A stretch of 64,000 nt of DNA from Reichenbachiella ulvae (GTDB lineage: Bacteria > Bacteroidota > Bacteroidia > Cytophagales > Cyclobacteriaceae). This document shows, piece by piece, positions 49,687 to 57,958 of the stretch (position 1 is the first letter of the stretch; the number at the start of each line of letters is the position of its first letter). The stretch is from NCBI RefSeq assembly GCF_025833875.1, contig NZ_JAOYOD010000001.1, forward strand, positions 2,108,001 through 2,172,000, written 5' to 3'. The position numbers were made by a program, and so were the translations under genes. The notes under the pieces were generated by a model. The model was not told the origin of the DNA and did no database searches. It worked only from the letters and a program-made list of their open reading frames with translations.

Positions 49687-50700
49687 TTATTGGCATATAA
49701 TCTCGCTAAACTCTGCGCTAATAGCATTAGATTCTTCAACGGATTCCAGATGTAATACAAACTGATCAACTGCATGACCATTTGATCTACCAGAAACCTC
49801 CATGGTATAAGACTTGGCTTCATTGAAAGCGACATAGATTTGATACGGATCAAAGTCGTTAGTTCTAGACTGCCATTTAAACCCCTTATCATTTCCACTT
49901 CGATAATTTTTAAACCAGCCATCGGACGATGCACCCTCTGGGTTTGGCGTTTTGCCTACCCCTTTAGGATATACCTTTGGCCCTCCTGACTTTTGCGCAT
50001 AGTAGTCGCTTGCATCAGGAAACCTTAGCCAGGTATCGTTGTGCTCGGTACCTTTGTCTCCTATGGTGTAGGCACTCCTCCATACGAAGTGATACGTACC
50101 TGGCGTACTAATCAGAATATCGAAAGAGGTCAAATCAGCGCTCGGCTTTGAAAAATTGTCGGTTCCTGTCCAAAGCATGTAGCCTCGTCCTGAACTTTCG
50201 CTATCAGCCACCAATTTCCAGCTATTTCCAAATTCAGCGTTTTCAAACTCTACTTTCACAATACCATCCTTTTCTACAAAAAGGTATTGTACTGGGTCTG
50301 AGCAGGCGCCATCTGGCAATGTAGTTACAGACTGCACATTGGAATTTGCTGATATGATTTCTTCAGACAAAACCGCTCGAATTCGAATAAAATAGGTCGT
50401 AGCAGGTTCCAAATTTTCAATTTGCAAAATGGACTGGCTTACTCTTAACGAATTATAATCGTCGAGCATCTGATCAAAGTCGATATCGCTAGCTACATCT
50501 ACCTCATAGGCCACTGCCCCCTGGTAGTCAGTCCAGTCTAGATTAATTTCATTAACCAAGGGAATAGGGGTGGATAATACGGGATCTTCAATCGCAGCTT
50601 CCCCTGGTGCTGAGTCGTCCTCATTCGAACATGCATTACAAATCAGGATCAGCAATAACACTATCCAACTTTTGTTTTTTAGTAATCTTATAAATTCCAT
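49687..50700 (-). CDS. FN3 plus jelly-roll surface glycan-binding lipoprotein
   Basis: 337 residues from the ATG at 50700; an ATG at 50748 would add 16 residues before the signal peptide. Lipobox LICNAC (Cys about 23). An FN3 domain (about 45-130; NEINLDWTDYQGAVAYEVDV, then ATTYFIRIRAV) is followed by a jelly-roll domain (about 145-330; VKVEFENAE, YHFVWRSAY, KWQSRTND, NGHAVDQFVLHLE). The jelly-roll half is related to those in 13489-14397, 7321-8568 and 20037-21284. Position just before a SusC/SusD pair, surface anchoring and lack of catalytic motifs suit a surface glycan-binding protein. It has its own terminator, so its amount can be set independently. Confidence 0.8.
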   Translation of the reverse strand: MEFIRLLKNKSWIVLLLILICNACSNEDDSAPGEAAIEDPVLSTPIPLVNEINLDWTDYQGAVAYEVDVASDIDFDQMLDDYNSLRVSQSILQIENLEPATTYFIRIRAVLSEEIISANSNVQSVTTLPDGACSDPVQYLFVEKDGIVKVEFENAEFGNSWKLVADSESSGRGYMLWTGTDNFSKPSADLTSFDILISTPGTYHFVWRSAYTIGDKGTEHNDTWLRFPDASDYYAQKSGGPKVYPKGVGKTPNPEGASSDGWFKNYRSGNDKGFKWQSRTNDFDPYQIYVAFNEAKSYTMEVSGRSNGHAVDQFVLHLESVEESNAISAEFSEIICQ

Positions 50701-50913
50701 ATTTATATTTTGTGGTGAATACACAAGGTTAACATCCACATGCTCCATAAATATGTAATAAAATCTACATTAAAGGTAATATCATTTATACCTGGATCAT
50801 ATACCCATATGTCGTGAAAGAAATAGATTGACTAACTGCATATCAATGATCAAAACCATGTGAGGATTACCCCTGAAGTTTAACCAGGAAAAAGCTATTG
50901 CATTTTCCGGAAG

Positions 50914-51062
50914 TTAATGGGAAATAGTTATTGAGTTAATAGGAAGCCATATGGGTGCTAATACCGCGATTTATTGAGTCACCCCAATAGTTACTTGTCA
51001 GTATTGATTTTTATTTTTATAAACACCTGATAATCCGCCTATTAACTTATTTCCCAATTACT
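50914..51062. repeat. Imperfect inverted repeat pair about 95 bases apart
   Basis: The arm ending GTTAATAGG (50935-50943) faces CCTATTAAC (51038-51046), and TAATGGGAAATA on the left matches TTATTTCCCAATTA on the right in inverted sense. The arms differ by a gap of about 8 bases. Could be a regulatory dyad or the ends of a very small mobile or repeat element. Confidence 0.4.
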
Positions 51063-51069
51063 AATATCC

Positions 51070-51133
51070 CCTGAATTGCCCCGCTCCGTTGGAGTTCCTT
51101 TGGGGAAGGGAAGCCTTTGGCTCATAATTCAGG
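51070..51133. repeat. GC-rich cloverleaf-like palindromic element
   Basis: A closing stem CCTGAATT/AATTCAGG (51070-51077 with 51126-51133) encloses three small hairpins in a row: CTCC-GTT-GGAG (51084-51094), TTCC with GGAA (51095-51107) and AGCC-TTT-GGCT (51112-51122). It is clearly richer in G and C than its surroundings. Form and setting suggest a dispersed REP-like repeat or a structured RNA. Confidence 0.45.
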
Positions 51134-51136
51134 TTT

Positions 51137-51180
51137 AAAACAACAAGGCTTCAGGTATAAACCTAAAGCCTTGTTGTTTT
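51137..51180 (-). terminator. Long terminator after the cytoplasmic Gfo/Idh gene
   Basis: 15-bp perfect outer stem (51137-51151 with 51166-51180) with an extra inner AGGT/ACCT pair. It lies 44 bases past the stop of 51225-52199. The U-run is longer in the plus direction, so it may act both ways, though no plus-strand gene is seen. Confidence 0.75.
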
Positions 51181-51224
51181 TAATCCATGCAAAAGAATAA
51201 CTCTGGGGCAAGTATCCGATTAGA

Positions 51225-52199
51225 CTACCCTTGCGTGAGCCATTCCATCACTTTATTAGTTCGAGCTCCAGATTCTCCAGTACTTACACATTTTCCTTTG
51301 CCCAGAAGCTCATCGACGATCTGCTGGATCAACGGGTATTGGATATGGTCTGGTATCTCAAATGTGAATATCTCTTCATTATTTTCATCTGTACGTAGGG
51401 TCACTTCACTTCCTCCAAAGGTGGCGTATGAAATCTCCCCCTTGGAACCAATAATGGTTGTAATGTCTTTATCACTTTGCTGGCCCGTCGAAAAACACCA
51501 GCTACCTGTGCCCATTACACCAGACTCAAATTCAAAACTGCCTACCACGATATCCTCTGCCTTGTATAGTCCTGCTTGATTTTGTGCATAACCTTTGGCC
51601 TTAGTCACTGGTCCCAACAGAAAATCAAGAAAGTCGAGCTGATGACTGGCCAAATCGTGGAAGTATCCTCCTCCTGCCACCTCAGGGTTTACACGCCAGT
51701 GTTGCTCTTGGAGGGTCACAATATCCGGAACCAGTGGCTTTGCCATTCTAATCTCAACCATCCTCACATCGCCAATTGCACCGCTATCTACCAGTTCTTT
51801 GACCTTCAGGTAGTTAGGTAGAGCACGTCGATAGTAGGCTGTAAAAAGGGGCACACCATGTTTTTGACATGCTTCTACCATATCCCTACATTCTGAATAA
51901 GTCTTGGCCATTGGTTTCTCTACATATACTGGTTTTCCAGCCTCTGCCGCCTTGATCGTGTACTCCCTATGCGCATAGGGAGGTGTGGCAATGTAGATGG
52001 CATTAACCTCAGGATCGGCAATCAAGGCATCTGCATCGTCGTACCAGATATCAATGCCATGTCTCTGTGCATAATCGGCCGCTTTTTCGGCATTTCTTCG
52101 CATGACCGCCTGTATCTTACTCCCTTCGATCAGGTTCATCGCTGGAGCGCTTTTCTTTTCGCAAACATCTCCCACGCCTATTATTCCCCACTTGATCAT
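51225..52199 (-). CDS. Cytoplasmic Gfo/Idh/MocA family oxidoreductase
   Basis: 324 residues from the ATG at 52199, which puts the Rossmann strand (MIKWGIIGVGDV) at the very start as is usual. An ATG at 52256 overlaps the sulfatase stop as TAATG and could be a coupled start adding 19 residues. EKP motif in VYVEKPMAKT (about 93), then GGGYFHDLASHQLDFLDF (about 170) with likely catalytic His/Asp. No signal peptide, in contrast to the two Tat-exported relatives at 30175-32784. It should oxidise or reduce a monosaccharide after uptake. Last gene of the lyase-sulfatase-sulfatase operon. Confidence 0.87.
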   Translation of the reverse strand: MIKWGIIGVGDVCEKKSAPAMNLIEGSKIQAVMRRNAEKAADYAQRHGIDIWYDDADALIADPEVNAIYIATPPYAHREYTIKAAEAGKPVYVEKPMAKTYSECRDMVEACQKHGVPLFTAYYRRALPNYLKVKELVDSGAIGDVRMVEIRMAKPLVPDIVTLQEQHWRVNPEVAGGGYFHDLASHQLDFLDFLLGPVTKAKGYAQNQAGLYKAEDIVVGSFEFESGVMGTGSWCFSTGQQSDKDITTIIGSKGEISYATFGGSEVTLRTDENNEEIFTFEIPDHIQYPLIQQIVDELLGKGKCVSTGESGARTNKVMEWLTQG

Positions 52200-52255
52200 A
52201 TTGTAATGTTTTAAGTTTTTTCTTGTTATGTTACTTGTATCTGCACCAAAGGTCA

Positions 52256-53749
52256 TTATTCACTGCTACCATTCACTCGTGCCTTCTGCTCCACAAAGTA
52301 TGGTTGAAATTTGTATAATGAATGTTCATCCCACTTGGCATTCACATTGGGCAAATGGGATTTTAGCTGGCTCATTTCTGTTTGGAATCTATTCCCACCA
52401 GCCAAATTGTCAAACTCATTCGGATCGGTGGCATGGTTGTAAAACTCCTCGCCACCATCCTCATATCTTATGTATCTAAAACCTTTTGATTTTACCGTAT
52501 GGTTTTGATACCCAAAAGTGGAAATTGCAAAGGCTTCTGAATCTACTGCCCCTTGCATAACCGGCACCAAGCTCTTTCCTTCATTTCGGTCGTATGCTGG
52601 TAGTCCACAAAGCTCCAGCAAGGTCGGATACAATGACAGCATCTCTGCTGGCGATGACACTACCTTTCCCTTGGAAAGGTTGGGTGCAGAAAATATCAAG
52701 GGTGCTTTTGTGGCAGCTTCCCACAAAGCGTGTTTTGCAAACGTGCCCTTCTCTCCCAATCGATAACCATGATCCGACCAAAGGACAATCACTGTATTGT
52801 CTGCATATTCACTATTTTCTAATGCATCCAGTACCCTTCCAATCTCATAATCTACAAAGCTCACACATGCCAAATATGCCTGAATAATCTTTTTCCATTC
52901 TCCGTTTTCCTTGGCCCATTCGGTAGATGGCATCATGGGCAAATCATTGATTTTTAATGCTATAGGTGGTAAATCATCCAAATCATCGCTCCTGTAGGGC
53001 GCTACCTGTATACTATCTAATGGATGCAGATCAAACCATTTTTGAGGCACATAGAGCGGTACATGAGGTCGTAAAAAACCCAAGGCCATAAAAAATGGTT
53101 TATCGTATATACGACCCAAGCGCTCATTGACCCAATCTACCGATTGATGATCTGGCATCAGAGAATCATAGGCAGGAAATGCTCCCCAATCCGTACTGGT
53201 ACGGCCGTAGTCTTTACGACGTGTGGCACTGAATCCCTCCCATACGATTCGCTTTTCTGGTAGAGGTCCAAATCCCTTTATCCGACCACCGGACTCGTCA
53301 AAAACACCGCCTGGCGAATGAATATGAAAGAGCTTGCCTATGCCCATGGTATGGTAGCCGTTTTGACTAAAATACTCTGGCAAGAAGGTAATATCCTTCG
53401 TCTGCTCATTGCCATCCCACCTGACCTTATCATCTGGTGTCATGCCATAAATGCCGGTCGTAGAAGGCCTCAACCCTGTCATGATCGATGCACGAGAGGG
53501 GCCACACAGCGGTGCCTGACAATGGGCATTTGTAAAAAGTACTCCACCTGCAGCCAAGCGGTCAATGTTGGGGGTCTTGGTATTGGAATAGCCCCCCATA
53601 CAACCTAGCCAAGTATTCAAATCATCTACAGCGATGAAAAGTACGTTTGGCTGGTTCGATTCCACAGGCTCGGTTCTACTCACTGGCTGATTACAGCCAA
53701 AGAGTGATAAAAGTGCAATCTGTATTAATATACTTGACCTGAAAATCAT
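52256..53749 (-). CDS. Formylglycine sulfatase (S1 family), iduronate-2-sulfatase-like
   Basis: 497 residues from the ATG at 53749; an upstream TTG overlapping the previous gene is unlikely. Lipobox SLFGC (Cys about 19). FIAVDDLNTWLGCMGGY and TPNIDRLA bind the metal; LCGPSRASIMTG carries the formylglycine Cys (about 82) in the full C-x-P-x-R form. GKLFHIHSPG, FMALGFLRPHVPLYVP and WSDHGYRLGEKG are typical of the iduronate-2-sulfatase-like subgroup. Such sulfatases occur in ulvan and other uronate-rich loci. Coded 17 bases after the next sulfatase gene. Confidence 0.93.
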   Translation of the reverse strand: MIFRSSILIQIALLSLFGCNQPVSRTEPVESNQPNVLFIAVDDLNTWLGCMGGYSNTKTPNIDRLAAGGVLFTNAHCQAPLCGPSRASIMTGLRPSTTGIYGMTPDDKVRWDGNEQTKDITFLPEYFSQNGYHTMGIGKLFHIHSPGGVFDESGGRIKGFGPLPEKRIVWEGFSATRRKDYGRTSTDWGAFPAYDSLMPDHQSVDWVNERLGRIYDKPFFMALGFLRPHVPLYVPQKWFDLHPLDSIQVAPYRSDDLDDLPPIALKINDLPMMPSTEWAKENGEWKKIIQAYLACVSFVDYEIGRVLDALENSEYADNTVIVLWSDHGYRLGEKGTFAKHALWEAATKAPLIFSAPNLSKGKVVSSPAEMLSLYPTLLELCGLPAYDRNEGKSLVPVMQGAVDSEAFAISTFGYQNHTVKSKGFRYIRYEDGGEEFYNHATDPNEFDNLAGGNRFQTEMSQLKSHLPNVNAKWDEHSLYKFQPYFVEQKARVNGSSE

Positions 53750-53766
53750 GTTAAATTTAAAACCTG

Positions 53767-55104
53767 CTAGTTTTTCCAATGTTCTTCAAGCTTCTGCATC
53801 AAGTCAGCCACAACCTCTGGTTTGGCTTCCGCCAAATTCCGTTTTTCTTCCGAATCTTCATAAATATTGTACAGCTGAACGACCTCATCGGCTTTACGGA
53901 CCTTATTCGGCACTATCAATTTGTAAGGGTTGGTATAGACAATTTGATAAAACAAGCTAGAATCTATAGTTGTAAAATCATGCGCATATATTTCACCAAA
54001 AATAGCCTCTCGCTCCGCCATAGCCTTTTGATCCAACACACTGATGCCTGGTAAATTGTCTGGTTGATCCATCTCCAAGAGACTCAATACCGTCGGTACC
54101 ATATCAATAGAACTAGAGAGTGTGATAGTATCCATTTTAGGTGTAATCTTTCCATTCCACTTGTAGAAAATAGGCGTTCTCATGCCATAGTCGAATGGCG
54201 ACCTCTTTGAAAATTTCTCATAGGTAGGTTTATCCTCATTTTGCACCCATCCATTGTCACAGACATAGACAAACAGCGTGTTGTCCATCAAGCCTTTCTC
54301 CTCTATTTTGTCATTGAGCTGACCGATGGTGATATCAAACCACTCGCACATAGCCCAATATTTAGCCACTAATTCTGACGGTGCTTTATCCATATATTTC
54401 TGCACCAAACTGTCTGGTGCAGTATGCGGCTGATGCGGCAAAAATGGCGCATACCATACAAAAAATGGCTTTTCTTGCTCCACGGCATAGTCTATGAATG
54501 TATTGAGCGTATCCATTCCATTTCGTCCAATTTGCAAGCCGTAATCTCCGTGTCTACCTCCTCTTTTAGGGTCGCCATGGGTCATGCCATAGTCAAAGCC
54601 GCCTACTTCGTAGCTACCATGCCACCACTTGCCAGACTGAAAGGATAGATACCCTTTTTCCTTCAGCATCTCGGGCAAGGTCACTTGTTTCTTGAACTCC
54701 TCGATTACCGGTGCGTAGGCCTCACTTCTACTTTTGCGATCGGCTGCCCGATCACCTTTATTGCGCTCAAAGACACGATCATTACCCAGTATATTGTGAT
54801 GTCTCGGATACCTTCCGGTGATGATAGAGGCCAAAGAAGGACTACAAAGAGAGGTTGGGACATAGCCTCTCGTGAAGGTCATCGCCTGATCCGCCATCTG
54901 ATCTATATTTGGTGTCTGGATGTGCTCATGCCCCATAAAACTGTAGTCATTATAGGCCTGATCATCAGACAAGATGAAAACGATATTAGGGAGTACTGCT
55001 TCTTCAGCATTTACCTTTTCATTTTGCTTTTCTGTGGATTGACATCCATACGCTATTGCTCCGCAAAGCAACAAAAGCAACCCTTTTGTTTTTAATACAT
55101 TCAT
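53767..55104 (-). CDS. Sulfatase-family (S1) lipoprotein with CSPSL active-site motif
   Basis: 445 residues from the ATG at 55104 (the TTG at 55125 is unlikely). Lipobox IAYGC (Cys about 21). Metal-binding start FILSDDQAYNDYSFMG and TPNIDQMA, then SLCSPSLASIITGRYP with the expected formylglycine Cys at about 87. The Arg of the C-x-P-x-R maturation motif is Leu here. GKWWHGSYEVGGFDYG, YAPFLPHQPHTAPD and YVCDNGW follow the family pattern. Length is normal. CxPSL forms exist in other bacterial sulfatases, so this may be a natural subfamily rather than a dead enzyme. Second gene of the lyase-sulfatase operon. Confidence 0.9.
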   Translation of the reverse strand: MNVLKTKGLLLLLCGAIAYGCQSTEKQNEKVNAEEAVLPNIVFILSDDQAYNDYSFMGHEHIQTPNIDQMADQAMTFTRGYVPTSLCSPSLASIITGRYPRHHNILGNDRVFERNKGDRAADRKSRSEAYAPVIEEFKKQVTLPEMLKEKGYLSFQSGKWWHGSYEVGGFDYGMTHGDPKRGGRHGDYGLQIGRNGMDTLNTFIDYAVEQEKPFFVWYAPFLPHQPHTAPDSLVQKYMDKAPSELVAKYWAMCEWFDITIGQLNDKIEEKGLMDNTLFVYVCDNGWVQNEDKPTYEKFSKRSPFDYGMRTPIFYKWNGKITPKMDTITLSSSIDMVPTVLSLLEMDQPDNLPGISVLDQKAMAEREAIFGEIYAHDFTTIDSSLFYQIVYTNPYKLIVPNKVRKADEVVQLYNIYEDSEEKRNLAEAKPEVVADLMQKLEEHWKN

Positions 55105-55146
55105 ACTATTTTGTTTAAATATCAAATGACCTATTTCTTTAATAAT

Positions 55147-57603
55147 TTATTCCTGCGTAATTGATCTTATACCCTTTTTAGACTGACCTGCGTCCAAGAC
55201 GAGATTTCCAAATTGCAAATTTTGTCCCTCGCCTATGTATAGGGTCGTTTCGCTTTTTCCGTTTTCAAATTGAATTTTTCTAACCATTCCGAATCGCCCA
55301 ACAAACTTCAAATCCAGTGTCTTGATATCTCCTATTGCATCCGGACGATCCATACACAGGATATAATCGATAACTTCCGCATTTGCTATTTTTGAAACCA
55401 CCTTAGCGCCTATTACACGATTGCCATCTCTTATTTCTTCGATGCTTTGTAGACTGGATTCACTAGATGTACCAGGCTCGAATACTGATAAAAATGGCCT
55501 TTCCCAAGCTTCCCCATTTTGCCTCACAGCTAGCACTTGCGTCTTCTTTGCCACGTATCCATTGATGGCCTCACGTGTAGGTGGCGCAAGAGCCTTTGTA
55601 TATTCTCTTTCTCCTCCTCCTGGCAAAAACATATGCATATAACGTTGGTCATAATCCACATCAAATCGAACATACACAGACTCTGAAATCGGCTTTGTTA
55701 CCTTTGTGTCCTCAAAAAACCTCCAACCTGGAGATTGCACTACATCTCCTATGTCATTTTGATAGCGATCTGTCGCTGAAAGCTCCAGACTTTCTCCTGA
55801 TGAGTTTTGGAGGTGAGATCGATCACCTATGTTGTGATAGATATAGTCGTGAAATTTGTTTTCACCATTTGATTTTGAACGAAACAAATCGAAGTAGTAG
55901 GCTGTGGTAGGGCTGGTACGAATGGTCGCCAGCGTTCTTTCCTGCACACAATCATTGACCTCATCATCCAGATGTTGGGTTGCAAAGCTGAAGGATTCAC
56001 TCAATGGATCTTCTAGGTGCGCTGGTTCGGCGGCTATGTTGATAGTGGTATTTTGCCAAACATTGGCTTTTCCTTTCCACGAGCCCTGATCTCTACCATG
56101 CGATGTGCCATTGACTATGACCGTATTATTTCCGGCATAAAGTCTAAAATATTTTTCGTGCAGTGGTATTCTGCGCTCCTGTACTGTAGGGGGCAACCCG
56201 GCATTGGGCGCCATCGCATAGCCTGCTCCATACAGCTCCATCGATATCCCTGTGACGTGCGAATGCACATAATGAGCTCCGCCAATGATACCACAGAGTC
56301 CAAATAGTTCATTGTCAATGTCAGTTTCATTACGCTTCAAAACCACACCTGCATGTTCAATCACTACAGTAGGTTTTCTGAAATCAATACTTCCTTCTAC
56401 TACCTCTGGTAGAGGCACTGCCCAAAACAATTTGAGCATATCATAATTACCAAAAGTGCCTTGACTAAGTGATGTTTGCTTTTTTTCATCTTGCTGATAA
56501 GATTGCTTCAACGCAACAATTGCTTGGGCTTTCAGACTGTCATACCCTCTGCGGTTTGCTAGATTCAAGGTATATCGGTACAGGGCTGTGGTTCCATCAT
56601 GAAATCTCTTAGAGTCTCCATATCTTACAAAGATGCCATTAGGCATTTTTAGATTGTCAAACAAGAAATTGCCCTTTAGGATTTGCTCATGGTCGGCTGT
56701 GACGTCCATATCAGGATATACCCTATCCACAATATTCAAGACGAGAGTAATCGCCGACATAAAACTGTAGCTGGTAGATTCTGGCCAAATACCTTGATTC
56801 CCGAACATCGGAAGTATTGTGTTTTTGAATGAATTCTGATGATTGGTGCCTTTGTTCCAAAACACATCGAAAAGTCTTTCCCGCTCTGTATCATCTTCTA
56901 CACAAAGTATCCCAAATAAAGCGCCAGGTGCAGTGAGTATAGGATGATTGGAGATAAACTGTCCATGTACATCTGGCTTGCCATATTCTTGCAAAGTATT
57001 ACCCACCATGTTTTTAATCGCCTTTTGTACGATGGCATCATCATAACGTACGTTTTTTCTGCTATCCAGCTGGTAGACCTTTCTCTTCGGTTTTTTCAGA
57101 TATGGATGCGCAAAATCATAGGCCAGTGCAAATTGAGCATAAGATGTTCTGGGATCATAAAATGCATTGCCACAAATGGAAGTCGTTTCTGGTGTTCTGG
57201 GGGCAAGTTCAAGAGCATAATGGTATAGTATATCTGCCGCAAATTGAGCATACTCTTCGGACTGCGTCAAGTAGTACAGCATACTAGAATTAGCCGCGAG
57301 ACGTAGTACGTCTGCATGCTGATCCACGGTCACAGCATCAAACTCGGATTGGTTATCGTCAGGAGCTAACTTAGGGATATCCTCTAGAATGGCAGAAGGA
57401 TTGGACTGGTGTAGTTTGACCTTTTCATCTATTTGAAGATGTACTTTGTTTACAATTTCCTGTACCCAGGTGTTTTCTTCAATCAATTGGAGTATATGCA
57501 CTCTCTCCTCCTGTGTCACCCAGATTACCGGATGCTTCATAGACTGCCCCACCACGACGGTTGAATAGCACAATAAAAAAATAAAAAATAGCTTTCTAGT
57601 CAT
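55147..57603 (-). CDS. Heparinase II/III-fold polysaccharide lyase (PL40-like candidate)
   Basis: 818 residues from the ATG at 57603; a TTG four codons earlier is unlikely. Signal peptide about 1-20. The mature start HPVIWVTQEERVHIL leads into an (alpha/alpha) toroid (about 60-370; HPILTAPGALFG, WPESTSYSFMSA) and then an antiparallel beta-sheet part with GGAHYVHSHVTGISMELYG (about 440), the block that in heparinase II/III-like lyases holds a metal-binding or catalytic His. It heads an operon with two sulfatases and a Gfo/Idh gene. Ulvan loci contain lyases of this fold, so beta-elimination at uronic acids is likely. The exact family needs a database search. Confidence 0.82.
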   Translation of the reverse strand: MTRKLFFIFLLCYSTVVVGQSMKHPVIWVTQEERVHILQLIEENTWVQEIVNKVHLQIDEKVKLHQSNPSAILEDIPKLAPDDNQSEFDAVTVDQHADVLRLAANSSMLYYLTQSEEYAQFAADILYHYALELAPRTPETTSICGNAFYDPRTSYAQFALAYDFAHPYLKKPKRKVYQLDSRKNVRYDDAIVQKAIKNMVGNTLQEYGKPDVHGQFISNHPILTAPGALFGILCVEDDTERERLFDVFWNKGTNHQNSFKNTILPMFGNQGIWPESTSYSFMSAITLVLNIVDRVYPDMDVTADHEQILKGNFLFDNLKMPNGIFVRYGDSKRFHDGTTALYRYTLNLANRRGYDSLKAQAIVALKQSYQQDEKKQTSLSQGTFGNYDMLKLFWAVPLPEVVEGSIDFRKPTVVIEHAGVVLKRNETDIDNELFGLCGIIGGAHYVHSHVTGISMELYGAGYAMAPNAGLPPTVQERRIPLHEKYFRLYAGNNTVIVNGTSHGRDQGSWKGKANVWQNTTINIAAEPAHLEDPLSESFSFATQHLDDEVNDCVQERTLATIRTSPTTAYYFDLFRSKSNGENKFHDYIYHNIGDRSHLQNSSGESLELSATDRYQNDIGDVVQSPGWRFFEDTKVTKPISESVYVRFDVDYDQRYMHMFLPGGGEREYTKALAPPTREAINGYVAKKTQVLAVRQNGEAWERPFLSVFEPGTSSESSLQSIEEIRDGNRVIGAKVVSKIANAEVIDYILCMDRPDAIGDIKTLDLKFVGRFGMVRKIQFENGKSETTLYIGEGQNLQFGNLVLDAGQSKKGIRSITQE

Positions 57604-57734
57604 ATTATCCTTCAATTTTCACAGCTGATATTAGTATGAGGGCGCTAACATTTTTCTAAAGCAATAAGATCAATTGCTAGCCGAGAAAATTATCATTAAT
57701 TCAGCTTAGTCTTTACCCATCTCAAAAGTGAAAA

Positions 57735-57941
57735 TTACCGATCTAATATAAATCTAAATTCGGGGTAAAATAGTCTATGAAGGAGCTCTACAAATTGATC
57801 AATCTGGCTCCTAGCCCAATCAAACTGCTCTATTTTGTCCAAAATGATCTGCCTGTCAGATTCGCATACCCAAATATTAGGGTGATTGATTGTCCATGGA
57901 TCATCAATACCGATATAAAAACAAAAGCTATGGACAAGCAT
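57735..57941 (-). pseudogene. Remnant of a second heparinase-fold lyase (N-terminal fragment)
   Basis: A short open frame whose residues 20-53 (HPNIWVCESDRQIILDKI and on through WARSQIDQF) align with HPVIWVTQEERVHILQLI of the intact lyase downstream. There is no signal peptide in front, the frame ends after about 35 matching residues, and no further lyase sequence follows before 57603. It starts 18 bases after the stop of the BNR_4 gene, without its own leader. Best read as the leftover of a deleted tandem lyase copy. Candidate operator site f now lies inside it. Confidence 0.6.
57764..57778 (-). promoter_or_regulatory. Candidate shared operator, site f
   Basis: GGTAAAATAGTCTAT fits the 15-base consensus at all positions. 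It lies 161 bases before the lyase ATG, inside the lyase remnant. Confidence 0.35.
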
Positions 57942-57958
57942 GCTTTCGTAGGCTTCTC

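Larger units (their letters stand above)
50701..51224. other. Intergenic region with inverted repeats and a terminator
   Basis: About 520 bases with no convincing reading frame. It holds the promoter of the FN3/jelly-roll gene, an imperfect inverted repeat pair (50914-50943 with 51038-51062), a GC-rich multi-hairpin element (51070-51133) and a long terminator (51137-51180). Confidence 0.5.

Noticed and set aside
50935..51046. Insertion sequence
   Set aside because: The inverted-repeat segment is only about 110 bases, has no transposase and no clear target-site duplication.
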